From assembly GCA_002749535.1 (NCBI GenBank), contig MZZL01000401.1:1059165-1123164 (forward strand): 64,000 nucleotides of DNA, read 5' to 3'. The position numbers were made by a program, and so were the translations under genes. Positions within the stretch are counted from its first letter, which is position 1. Each line of letters opens with the position of its first letter. Positions 33,614 through 44,878 of this stretch are shown in pieces. The notes under the pieces are model-generated. The model searched no databases. It was not told the origin of the DNA and was given only the letters and a program-made list of their open reading frames with translations. This DNA is from Apophysomyces variabilis. Lineage: Eukaryota > Mucoromycota > Mucoromycetes > Mucorales > Mucoraceae.

Positions 33614-35037
33614 ATGCGCAGTTCTACATTGTTTTTTATTGCATTTCTTACCGTCTCTTCTTGGGCCGAACCCTTGAAAATCCCGCTTTATAGACGAAGT
33701 GAATCTGGCTTGGCTGTTGCAGCTGGCAAACAGCTCGAAAATGGCATCCTTGCTGGCAAGGTCCAAATTGGCGAGCCTCCTGAAGAATTCACTTTAGCCT
33801 TTGACACTACTACAGGCTATTCATGGGTCCGTGGTAGTCGCTGTAAATCCGAAAATTGTCTCGACCGCTGTACCTACTATGCGCGACGCTCCTCAACTTC
33901 AAAACCTACTCCACATAAATTTTCAGTCGAATATGGAGACGCGTGCGTTGATACAAAAGTCTACCTCGATACGTTCCGTTTTGCCAACCTAACCGTGCGC
34001 GATATGCCATTCGGAGGTGCCTATCGTATGAGCGGCTTCGGTCATGGATTCGATGGCTATCTTGGTCTCGGCCGTAATGTGGACTTTAATCTCACTAAAA
34101 TTCACACTTCAAGTTCCGCCGGTCTCGCTAAAAGAGACATGACCTTACCTGATTCTGCTTTTGTCCCCAATGCCTATCAACAAGCCTCCGGTATCGACAG
34201 TGCTCAATTTGGCATGTACACCACAACTAACACCGCCGATGGATTTGGTGGAGCTGCCGCTCAACAGCAGACAACGACTTCTGGTGGCATTGGCTTCGTT
34301 AAACGTACGATAAATGCGATACAACCTGACGAACCTGTTGGCGGCTACCTCGTCATAGGTAACTTAAACGAAATAGACATGCTAAAGAATGGAGTTTATT
34401 TAACCATCAAATTATATTATTAGGCGGTGTTGACACCAGTGCTATCCAGGGAGACGTCACTTACATTGACCTTGCTCGAACAGGTGATTCCAAGAACTGG
34501 GACGTCTGTATCCGTGATGCCAACTTCGATGGCGAGCTGGATCTCAAGCAAAAGAAGAATGCGCTTGCTTCCATCAGCACATCGAGTAGCCAAATCATTA
34601 TGCCCCGCGAACAAGGTATATTATACATAAAAAGCGTACCTTCTATTTTACAACAATACTAAATTATATGACGCGTAGCCGATAAATTCCACGACGTATT
34701 TGGTGGAAGATATAATCACACTTCGCGTGGTTATCGATTCGTGTGCTGTGAAGCACAGAAGTTGCCAAGCCTTAAGCTTACATTAGAAGATACTATTGTC
34801 GAGTTGCCATCCAAATACTGGGTTCAAAAGATCGCAGATGGTGAAGACGGTTGTTGTGATACTTGCGCTACCCGTATTGCTCGCGGCAACACCGATCGCG
34901 ATTGGGTTCTCGGCACTGCCTTTACGAATGCTTTCTACACTACCTTTGATTCTGAAGGCGAACGTATCGGTCTTGCACTCAAGAAAGACAACAATGACGA
35001 AGGACTCCGTGTTTACAAAAAGACTGTCCATCATTAA
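33614..35037 (+). CDS. Secreted pepsin-fold protein, probably catalytically dead
   Basis: Homologue of A1 aspartic proteases in three exons (33614-34358, 34424-34615, 34679-35037; 431 aa). MRSSTLFFIAFLTVSSWA is a clear signal peptide. The N-lobe has KVQIGEPPEEFTLAFDTTTG YSW, with the first catalytic Asp in D-T-T instead of the usual D-T-G. The C-lobe contains VTYIDLARTGDSKNWDV and ends IGLALKKD. The segment corresponding to the second active-site motif (normally D-T-G-S/T) reads ASISTSSSQIIMPREQ, so the second catalytic Asp is Ser. Cys pairs (CKSENCLDRC, CCDTC) suggest extracellular disulfides. With one Asp missing, proteolysis is not expected; a binding or inhibitory role is possible. CT-rich leader upstream. 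Confidence 0.85.
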
Positions 35038-38000
35038 TAGCTATTAAAGCCTCTGTATCCTAAGTTTATACGCAAAGAGAAATTAGTGAATAAAGTAGAA
35101 TATTTCAGTTTTTACTTATTGAAAGAGATCTGTATCCAGTTTCATATTGTTTCTGAAAACAAGGTAACGTAGATATTCTGCCACTTGAAAACATTAAGCT
35201 GATTTATAGAGCGATATTCTATGTCAGTTGCTTCAAACAGGCTTCCTGTAGCTAAGCTGAAGAATTGTTGATACGCTACATGAATCAACTACACCTCTTG
35301 TGTTGTTGATAATGGAAGACCTGCGCCGTTTGCGGAATAACAATAGCCGCAAGTTAAAAATATCTCAAGAGAACTCTGAACATAAATATTGCTGCACCAA
35401 ATATCAGCGACGACTTTGTTCTTGGAGCGCAAGGGATCTGTTATCAACGGTAGTGCATTTTTTTGGGTTTCCACTTACTAAGACAAGTAAGATCATGTTC
35501 TGAAAGTCGTACACAATGTGGATGGCTCACATGTGTCACATAGAACAAGAATGGTTGGGTTACACAACATGGATCTTTAGTAAAGATCGAGATGTGTCGC
35601 TCCTGGATGTCCATGTCAAGAAGTCACCTGCTAAGTTGTCATTTGTATTACATGGTCCAGAACTATTGCCGAGAATTGGGAACCTTTCATGCCCTTCACA
35701 AATAAACTTCTGCATTAAGCCGTACCAATAAATGCAAGAGATCTGTACTGTAACACGCTTGGGCAGGCATGCATTTTTTCTTCTTCCATGCATCAAACGT
35801 ATCTTTCATTAACACTAATTATAACAAAATATTATTACAGAGATCTTGCATTCCTTAGCCTTAAACATTGTTTGTACGATTTAAGGTTTTATTGACTAGA
35901 TCGATTTAAAAACACGCCTTTTTAATCCAACGTTAGCCCTATTAATGAGCTTCTCTGGTTGATACATATGTAGCAGAAACCGTAAAGCAAAAAACAGCAG
36001 AACAGTGAGGCAAGAATCTCAAATTCCCTGATAGATACGGTTAATATATTATTTTATAAATTATGTCATCAGACTCACAAAATTATACCTGTCTATTCGA
36101 AAGCTTCTTATAGCGGCATGACAAGTGGAAGTGTTTTATGTTCTTAGGCTACAACTGCCAGTAATGCACTATGTTCACCGTAACACTAAAATAATGACAG
36201 GTGCTAACAGGATTTTTTTTTTCGGTGAATTTTTAAAATCATTCGAATCAAACAGACCGAGTCGATAGCTTACACTTTGAGAATTTAAACGGGAATACCT
36301 TAGCCATCTCTGTGACCTACGGTTAAGACACAAATAAAGAACGCATGTGTATTACCTCATGTATGAGCATTTTCTGTTGTTCAAGAGGATTTAGTCCCTT
36401 ATAAGCGGAGGAAAGAACGCTCCTGTCCATTCAAACCAGTTAAGAAAAAAAAGCAAGGAACGACAACAAAAAGCAGAGCGTCGTAGGCTTGCGGTGACCA
36501 AGAATAATGATCTTAGTACGACTGGATATTCCTTAAAGACATCTGAAAGGAGAGTTTATCAGAATGTAAGAAATACTTAACGGATGAAGAATTTAATTTT
36601 TGATCGGCTCACTCCATGGTTCAGTTGCTTGGCATCTGGTTTCCCACTTACCGAAAAATAAATTTAACGTCCCTATTTGAAGGCTGTCAGCGCCCGTGAC
36701 GGTTATACAGAGTTCTGCATATGTGGTCACTGTTATTCTGTAATTGCTTTTTTATTGTTTATCTTGTAAGAATACGCGTTGTCCCAAGTGGATCAAGGTA
36801 ATCATGCCAGGCTTACGAGCAGTCATGACTCGATGGACTGCGGACTGGTTGCGAAATTGATGGGTAGGTAAATAAGTACTCGCTTTTTTGGATCAACGTA
36901 TGTAACGAGGAAAGACTGCAGTCTTGTTTCTGTTTCCTAAGGATAGAATTTATGTGATGTTCTTATTACTGCTTTTAAGTAGGTCCGAACAGTAGTCAGA
37001 TATACAACATCCTTTCTGAAAACATAATATAACACCAATTACACCTAATAAACATAATACAGAATGAAAATTAGATAGACGGAACAATTGTACGTTCCGG
37101 AACCGTTGATGTTTTTGTTAGAGGAACAAACGGTTCTGAGAAGAAAAATAGAAGGAGCATTAGCATGGGATCTAGGGTGGGATAGTACTATATCATTTAA
37201 TATTCCGCTTCGACGAATCTCAAATAAAGCGCGTTGTATGCGACGATTCGCATGAAATATTAAGAACGGTCGCGTTCCTTAATTGAGAGTGGCGTCCATC
37301 ACAGAAAAGGAAGGAATAAAGGTGGAGCAATCTGGGTTACCATGCGGAGCGATCAATGTGTTCATGTGGTCTGTTTGCCGAAAGGCTTCCGTGACAGGTT
37401 TGGTTAACTGGTATGGCATCATAGGTCGCATGCCGATCATCGCAATAAAAAATCCTCTAGAGCCACATTGGGTGTAGTAATGGCAGGTAATGGCAAGTCA
37501 ACGGGTGAACCTCCGATGCACAATGAGCTTTGCGAAGAGACGCCATGATCCTTGCTATCGAAAATTCCTGATATTTTCCATAAGGGCAACCGATCGATAG
37601 AGAGATATCGGACGTGACAAAGCACAACGATGATGTATCATGACAACACATACTTGCCCGTTTTTGGGCGTTTACCCCGGTGGCAAGCTATACCCGATCG
37701 CGAGGTGACAAGGTCATCGCAGATAAGGAATACGGAAGCACATTGATCCCAGATTAATGCAGAGTTGCATGGTAAGCAAGAAGAAAGAACATGACATTGA
37801 TGATAGCATGAATCAAGGTGCACGTTTTTCCCGTTAAAACATTGATATCTTGGCCAATCAAAAACAGGAGAGGGACTAAGGGGTCAACATGCAAAATAAG
37901 AAAAAGAAAAAGTTATATGGAAATAAAAAAGAAGAGAAAAAAAACACGCGTGCAATCCAGCGGACGCAATAACGGCTTTTGGGGGAAGAAGGGAGGAAGA

Positions 38001-38162
38001 AAGCAAGCAAATCACAACACATAAAGCGATCAATGTTTGTATCTTATTGGATCTATTTTCATTCCAGCATGTCATGGCTCTCTTAAAAACTCAATCGTAC
38101 AAATTCATCTCGTCCCATTCTCTCTTTTCCCTCAAGTTTCTATATCCTTTTTTCTATCAGTC
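35038..38162. other. Long non-coding region with faint coding remnants (3.1 kb)
   Basis: No intact gene. A plus-strand frame at about 35516-35731 reads MCHIEQEWLGYTTWIFSKDR and LSFVLHGPELLPRIGN and looks protein-like; another at about 36450-36570 reads KERQQKAERRRLAVTKNN. Neither could be assigned. They may be pieces of transposons or a dead host gene. The right end (37900-38160) is the purine- then pyrimidine-rich promoter of the MFS gene. Confidence 0.4.
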
Positions 38163-40160
38163 ATGGATCGATCCTTGTCGTTGGACATATCGACAGAGAA
38201 TGCAAATAGGGTAGACAGGCCGCCGTCTGCTTCCAGGCATTCCTCCTCGGAAAGGTCCACCTTACCGACACCGGAATATGCCCATGTCTCTTCGGTGACG
38301 AAGCCAAATGTCAGCGAACAGGTCTTGGAACCAATGAAAACCTACTCCACAGCGTGGATTGTCCTTTTCTTCTTGGTCCTCTTACGTACTGCTGTCGCGA
38401 TTTTCCAAAACACTTTCAATCCCATTCCCTCGATCACTGCTAATTATTTGGGTGTTAGCTTGACTGCTGTCAATTGGCTCATCAATGTACAGAGTATTAT
38501 CTACATTTTAGCAAGCTTCTTTACAAGTTGGATATTTGAAGCGGTTGGCGTTAAATATTCGGTCGGTTGGCTTACGGAGCGGGGGAATCACTTTCAAAGA
38601 AAAGGCTAATATCGAAGCCTTTTTAGCTGATTCTTGCGGGATCGTTTTTGTCCCTTGGCTGCTGGATCCGCTGGCTCGCGGTTCGTTTCAGCCCACCATC
38701 CTTTGCAGTAATGGTCATTGGCCAGGCCATTGCCTCTGTAGGAATTCCATTGTCATTGAATATCATGACAAAGGTAAAGAGACAAAGAGAGAAAGAAAAA
38801 AAAGTGCCAAAATATAGTTACCAGTAGTAAGAAGGCAAAAGGCTAAAGCAAACTAGGTTGCTACTGTATGGTTTACACCCAATCTACGAGCCACTGCGGG
38901 AATGTTGGTTGGTAAGGAATCGATATGGCATTGCATGAGCGATGTCTTGGCATAGTAACCGTAAATGAATCTCTCTTTCTTTCCCATAATAAAAATGGAA
39001 TGTAGCGGCTAATTACGGCGGTATCATTGCTATGTTCTTTGTACCTTGCATTGCAACGGGAGAAGATAAAATTGAGTTCGCGGTGAGTTAAGCTAGGAAT
39101 TTCTGATCACTTATCGTATAGCTGACGTTCCACCCGCTTTCTAGCTCATTATCATTGCTGTGCTATGTACTATCACCTTGGTGCCTCACATATTTCTACC
39201 AGCCAGACCAGCGAAAGCACCCGCTTTGGAACCATCCCAAGCGAGACCTTCCTTGTTGCGTGGAACCGCTGTGTTGCTAAGAAATGGGCATTTTTGGATT
39301 CTTTGTGCAGTGCACGGAATCAATGTCGGCTTGAGCGTGGCATGGGGTGGTCTGTTTAATCAAGCAGTGACACCGTATGGCTATTCAAACGAAGAATCCG
39401 GTAATATCGTTGCCGTGGGGATGGTTGCCGGTGCACTAGGATGCTGTAAGTACAACAGAGCAAATTGCGCAAATACAAACCATTGACTCTATTAATGCCT
39501 AAAGTTGTCGCTGGCCCGATACTGGATGCTACTAAGCGACATGTCTTATTTCTGAAATTTATGGCACCGTTGATGTGCAGCACATATGTGGCATTGATCT
39601 TCATTAGTAAGGCTCAAGGACACTAAAAGAAGGAGACAGAGGTACTTATTTCGATTGACTTTTCTGTTTAGTCAATCGTGGATCGCTTGCTGCAATTCTT
39701 TATGTCAATGCTCTTAACCAGTTTTTCTTATCTTTTATGGTACCGGTTGTGATCGAGCTCGGCGTTGAAGGTAATTGATATGGATCCTAGCGCAAGTCAA
39801 TTGAGCTCACTAAGCTATGCACTAGTCTCTTACCCAATTGCTGAGTCTATATCAACGTCCATCCTTTGGCAGTTTTCGCAGCTTATCGGGTTTATCCTCA
39901 TACTGGTTATGGATAACTTCCGTGACGAGAACGGTATACCGCACAACAACATGTTCAAAGGTCTAATATTTCAAGCATGCACTGCTGGTGTGTGTATGCT
40001 GCTTTGTTTTGCCTATAATGGGCCTATGAAACGTTCTGATGCAGAGAAGTCAGAGACGCTTCCTCAAAAACCTCCAATGACTCATCGTGAGTTGTCCTAT
40101 GGCCAAGAGTCTACAGAAACTTTAGCTATCACAAATGAGAAAAATGCAGAAAAAGTGTAG
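38163..40160 (+). CDS. MFS transporter of the FLVCR-like family
   Basis: Multi-pass carrier related to FLVCR-type major facilitator proteins (haem/choline export in animals). Eight exons. The cytosolic Ser-rich N-terminus (residues 1-60) precedes AWIVLFFLVLLRTAVAIFQN and FNPIPSITANYLGVSLTAVN, then WLINVQSIIYILASFFTSW. Further typical blocks are FTPNLRATAGMLVAANYGGI, GLSVAWGGLFNQAVTPYGYS, LNQFFLSFMVPVVIELGVEV and SYPIAESISTSILWQFSQL. About 12 hydrophobic helices are readable across the joins. The intracellular Glu/Gln-rich tail ends EKNAEKV. All introns are GT-AG; exon 2 requires the donor TCG|GTCGGT. The substrate in this fungus cannot be told from sequence. Confidence 0.85.
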
Positions 40161-40564
40161 TATTATTGTACTGTAATTTTTTTCCATTAAAAACTAAAGG
40201 AAAAAGGGAGATATCAGGAGAAAGTTTCAGTCCACAAACAAGCTTAACTGTCTCTGAGACGACGGCGCATGGAAGCTGTTTGATACGTTTTATGATTACC
40301 ATGTTTTTCCTTACATGCATTGTACTATTGTGTTTTTGCTGTGTTCTGTTTTTGGCATCATAGTTTATAACGCTTGCTATGGAAAGGTTTATCTGGTAGC
40401 ATAGCCATATTACCTATCATAATGCACTCAGAGCGGAAATACCATGATGCGTTGCACGTTTGTCCATTCTTGGTAATGTTTCTGGCCAAACATCCTCCGA
40501 CCGGAGTGGCAAAAGCCACTGGCGCAACTGATATGTCCCACACTGCTTTCTTCTGCTTTCGAAT

Positions 40565-40838
40565 ATGTTCCAACGTCTTGCAAACTTCTGGTTGTCGTCT
40601 TTCATTACCGAAAAGCTTCTGTCGAGCCCTGCCTTTCACCGTGCTGCTGCCAAGACTCATCAGCATGTTTCCGCATTCACTGACAAAGGTTTGTCGCTCT
40701 TTCATATTCTTCCTTTGATCTTATTGCATGGGGACCCTGGCTAATGCTACGTACTTAGGTCAAAAAGTTGGCAATGAATTCATGAAATCATTCAAGGAAA
40801 ACCTTCAAAAAGAGATGAAGGATGCTACACGTAAATAG
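40565..40838 (+). CDS. Small conserved-looking protein, two exons (67 aa)
   Basis: Exon 1 (40565-40688) encodes MFQRLANFWLSSFITEKLLS followed by SPAFHRAAAKTHQHVSAFTD. Exon 2 (40759-40838) completes KGQKVGNEFMKSFKENLQKE and ends MKDATRK. The intron is 70 nt with GT-AG borders, and the frame is preserved. The protein is amphipathic and basic and lacks a membrane helix; the N-terminus could be a mitochondrial targeting helix. Not recognised. An ATG lies further upstream (40533) in another frame and is not used in this model. Confidence 0.5.
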
Positions 40839-40983
40839 GCGAGCTATAAAAAATATCTAATTTCTGTAAACCGTTATTTGGTTTTTTCGTAAATATATAT
40901 CACTCGACATCTGGTATGTTCCAAAAGAGAAAGCAAAACATGGGTGGATTTCAACAGATGAGGAGGAAAGGGTATGCTTTAAT

Positions 40984-42206
40984 CTATACTAGAGACTCAG
41001 CGTTTGGCTCTGCAGCAATGATTCTTTCCATTTTCTTTGCTCTAATATAATCAGCGACCGCCCGGATGATAATAAACCATCCCAACATCATCAGGAAATA
41101 GGCAACGATATTGGCATTAGCATTTGTATCCTCATTCTGAGGTGGTTGCTCTTCATCGTCGTAATATCTGTCTTCTATAGCACCTCCTAAGATAAATCAT
41201 AAGTCATATAAATAAAAAAAGAAAAGGTATATGCTGAGATACTTACGACTTCGGATGTAAAATCCATATTGAACCAATGATACACCCAAGCCAGCTCTAG
41301 AGCCATGCTAAAATCAGGTATTAATATAACAGATAAGGGAGAAACATATCGTCGTCGTCATCATCTTACCTTGGCAGCATGTGACGTGTGAAGAAGATAG
41401 GTTAACATGAATCCAACGAATTGGAAGCTGGCAGATACTTTCGAATAAGGTAAATTTTAAGTATCCCCTTAACCGTGATTTAGGAACTTACCCAGCAAAT
41501 TCCAAAAGAAATTGAATAAATGGCCTACTGGTAATCCCTCTACAAGTATGATATCCCCCATGCCAGCCGGCGCAATAATTGTTGTCTGCCAGTACGGTGG
41601 CGTAGAGTCTGCTGCGGCTTCTTCGTATGCCTAAAATTAACAAGAAAAAATCAAATGTTAATATATATAGGCAAAGGTCATTCAAAGAGGAAGGAAGAAA
41701 ACTTGCGGGAGGGGTTTCATCGGTTTTGGCGCTTTCTGATTCAGGTTTTGCGGAAATGTTAGAGAAGACACCGTCATTGGTTACAGGCAATATAGCAGGT
41801 TGGTTTGTTGAGGATGTATGACGGGTGGGTACGGGTAGGGATGGGGTTGGAGTTGGGGATGGTTCGAGTAGTCTATGGGATTCGGCATATTCGATATCGT
41901 CGTTATGTTCATCATCGAAGGCTATTTCCAAGTCATTCTGCTGCTGTTGTTGTTGTTGCTGTTGTGTAAGTGATGGTGGAGGAGGATAGGACGGCGGAGG
42001 AGACGAAGGTGATGAGGACCGGGAAGTGTGGGAACTGGTTTGGTTAATGGAGGAGGATTGTGCCTCGAGTGGATCGTCGTCCGAAGTAGGAAGCTAAGAA
42101 GTGGGATAATAGCATATGCACAATAAGCATAGTGATAATGAATGGGTATTCATAATTATTAGTGAGTATAGGAAGAGGAACTTACTTTATGGTATTTATT
42201 GGACAT
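40984..42206 (-). CDS. BSD2: BSD2/Ndfip-type Rsp5 adaptor (metal homeostasis)
   Basis: Membrane adaptor that brings the ubiquitin ligase Rsp5/Nedd4 to transporters; yeast Bsd2 sends the Nramp proteins Smf1/Smf2 to the vacuole. Six exons. The N-terminal cytosolic part has two PPxY ligase-binding motifs (SSPPPSYPPPP, and PPAYEEAAADS formed across an exon join), nine Gln in a row and acidic stretches. The membrane part reads GMGDIILVEGLPVGHLFNFF, WNLLVSASFQFVGFMLTYLL, HTSHAAKHGSRAGLGVSLVQ YGFY and IVAYFLMMLGWFIIIRAVAD, the Ndfip/DUF2370 signature with three helices. The second PPxY motif depends on a GC-AG intron (CCC|GCAAGT, 41631-41706). Start at MSNKYHK because its first exon ends in a perfect GTAAGT donor. 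Confidence 0.9.
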
Positions 42207-43019
42207 GGTCAAAGAAGAAGAAGAAGAGGGAAAAATATAGTCCTCGCCTTTTTCAAAAAGAAAGACTGGAAAATCTGACATTCCCTTTTAGGAAAATAGA
42301 TGAACTTACTGTTTCTCACCTACTCTCCCTTTTGTTTCCCTAAGGGACCCCTTGTGTAGACTATCATTACCCATTTCGCCTGCGTGATATGGCCAACTAT
42401 CAAAGTAATGCTTTGTACAAACCCGAGATGATGTTGAACAGGTCGGTGACCGCTCTCTCTTTCTCCTCCCCACAAAAAAGGCTAATCGGAAATTCATGCC
42501 CTTCCTATTGCAAGACAACTTGGAAGGAAACAGAACAAGTTGTGCATAAATCAAAAGTCAGATATGCATTCATATTAAGTAGCCACTTGGCGAGAAATTC
42601 AACCTACAGCAACTGACAACCAAATCATTCACGGCGCCAAGAAAACTGAAAGAAAATGTAAAAACTTTTCATCTTGCATCCAGCTGTGCAATTACGCACA
42701 GACTAGGACACAAGCAATAGAAAGCCGCCGTAGATGCAACGGAAGGAATTCAAACCTGATTATTGGTCTGTTTTAGGAAACTGTAGAGCAACGCAATGTT
42801 GATTCTTGAGTATATATTGTTACCCATTGCATGTACTCAATCTAGTCGCTACTCTTTTCACTGAACCTCATGGGATGTTTAATACTGTTTTACGGTTCTG
42901 GTCAAAAAATGAAACTAAGTTTTAAAATAAAAAAAAAGGATAAATGCAATTGGTAAACATACGCTCACATAAAGAAAGGGACACAAGAAGAGGAAAATAA
43001 AGAGTAAAAAGGACTACAT
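42207..43019. other. Intergenic region between BSD2 and the DUF4203-like gene
   Basis: 0.8 kb. No gene recognised. It includes an AAG/AAGAAG purine run just upstream of BSD2 (42210-42232) and probably the BSD2 promoter. Confidence 0.5.
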
Positions 43020-44450
43020 CTACTTTTCTCCCTTTTCCGGTGACTGTTGGACAACGTTGATGCCAAAATACCGTTTCAGTTGGATGATGTTCCAATAATA
43101 CTGCCATCCCATGGACACAAGAGTCAAAAACATGACAAATGCTAGCATCACATAGACTGGAGTGCGCAGGATGTAGACATTGTAATGGTAAGGATTGCCG
43201 TCAAAAATGAGTAGGAAAGCATTGATAAAGCCGGTATGGATAAACAGGTCCAGTCCCATGATAAATAAGTAGGCACCCATAAATGCAGTGGCAAATATCA
43301 CCGTGTAGCTTTCAATTAAGAACACCAGCACAGCTAACACCACGCCCATGCCTACGATGAAGCAGACGCGTGCAATTTTCTAGGAAGAAACAAAACGGGC
43401 ACAGAGGTCAGCCAAGCAGGAATCGCTAGAAAAAAAACACCTACAATTTGGATCACTAAAGAAACCTGCCAGGACATGATAAACACAGCGAGGAAAAAAC
43501 CTCCCAATGCTTAAAAAGGCCAAAAAAATGAATTGAGCTTATTGCGATCAACGGTGCTTGCCATGGGTGTTACCTCCAACAAAATACAGTGCAATAGGAT
43601 AGAAAAACATAAAGATCACAGCACCAATTAGTCCGAGACCAACGCTTACACAGATATAGACAATTTCGGTATGGGGATATCCGTAGGGTGGCTCGTTGTT
43701 TACCAACCCGATCCATGTCATGGTTGCTATTAAAACTCGGTTTAGTCTTGTGCAAGCGAGCGTAATTGTGATGGATATTATTGTTATAGCTTACCAAAAA
43801 ATACGAATCCAACGAGAGCTAATGTGGGCCGGAAAAACCGATAACCAAACAAAAGAAAGTAGAGTCCAATAAGAATAAGAACAATACCAGTAAAGCCTTG
43901 AGCAATACTAATGCCATAACCATACGTATCTAACATCGACCTGTTTAAGTGTCTTTGTTACTGATCAGTTTCTTGAACACATACGCCATAAATAATCGCT
44001 CCAACATTGATCGTTGCATTGTAGCTGTCCATCAGGCAAAGCGGTTGCAGTGGCGGTCGTGGTGGCAGTGATTGTCTTGGTGATGGTCGTGATATGACCA
44101 TTCCCGCAATAAACTGTCGAGGTTACTGTTTGCCAAAGCATACGTACGCTTTGGTCAGTAGCAATCATTGCTGCCATATTATTCTTGTTATTATTATTGT
44201 TGTTGTCATTATCGTTGTCATCGTTGCCGTTGCACACTTTAGCCCAATCTTGATAGAGATCTAATGTAGCTTGGACCCCGCGTTTGGCTAGGACATGTCT
44301 GGCTTGAGGGGCAGGCGTAGGTGCTACTTTCTGGGCGATAGGACCCACTGAAGCAGCGGTGGGTGTAGGACGTACTACAAGGCCATCGATACGAACGATA
44401 AGGCAAAAGATGGCTAAAAAAAATAATGGAAGGTACTGGCGAAAAAACAT
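43020..44450 (-). CDS. Multi-pass membrane protein, DUF4203/TMEM198-like
   Basis: Five exons. A signal peptide (MFFRQYLPLFFLAIFCLIVR) is followed by a lumenal/extracellular domain with an Asn/Asp run (NDNDNNNNNNKNN), a Thr-rich stretch (TITKTITATTTATATA) and several Cys. Seven or eight helices follow, for example GFTGIVLILIGLYFLLFGYR, ICVSVGLGLIGAVIFMFFYP, ALGGFFLAVFIMSW, VCFIVGMGVVLAVLVFLIES and PVYVMLAFVMFLTLVSMGWQ. The glycine-rich seven-helix core with an N-terminal ectodomain is the DUF4203/TM7SF3 pattern. The second exon starts at ATACGTATGG, the only acceptor giving an open frame. Function unknown in fungi. An upstream in-frame ATG (44486) exists, but the chosen one gives a normal signal peptide. 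Confidence 0.78.
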
Positions 44451-44878
44451 GTGGACCAGACGTAGTGGAGAAGAAAGCAAGATCAAGAAAAAGAACTAGC
44501 AAAACACTCGGACGGGCAAGTTTAAAGATCGTTGAATAAAAAAAACCTCGCTTTGTTTTCAACTTTCCATTAAAACGATGCCTCGTCTGTTGAGATCCCT
44601 CTTGATCTTTTCTTAGATCACATAGTCAAGAATACGAGGTTGCACATTTCCTTTTTTAGCCGTTGTTTTCACTCATCGAAAAGGGCAAGAAATAGCATCT
44701 CACTGACTTGTTATTGTTTGTTGCTATTATCAATCACGGTAAGCGATACTTTGTGCATTAGCTAGCAGAAAAAAAAAAGAGACAGATTGAATAAAATGGT
44801 CAAAAGTTTTATTACTGGTGCTTTTTGTCACATAAGAAATTGTAGCCCATAGGATGGTGTTCAATCCGTTTGACCATA
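44451..44878. other. Spacer between the DUF4203-like gene and the metacaspase gene
   Basis: About 430 bp. It holds the promoter of the DUF4203-like gene and the metacaspase 3' end. Nothing else seen. Confidence 0.5.
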
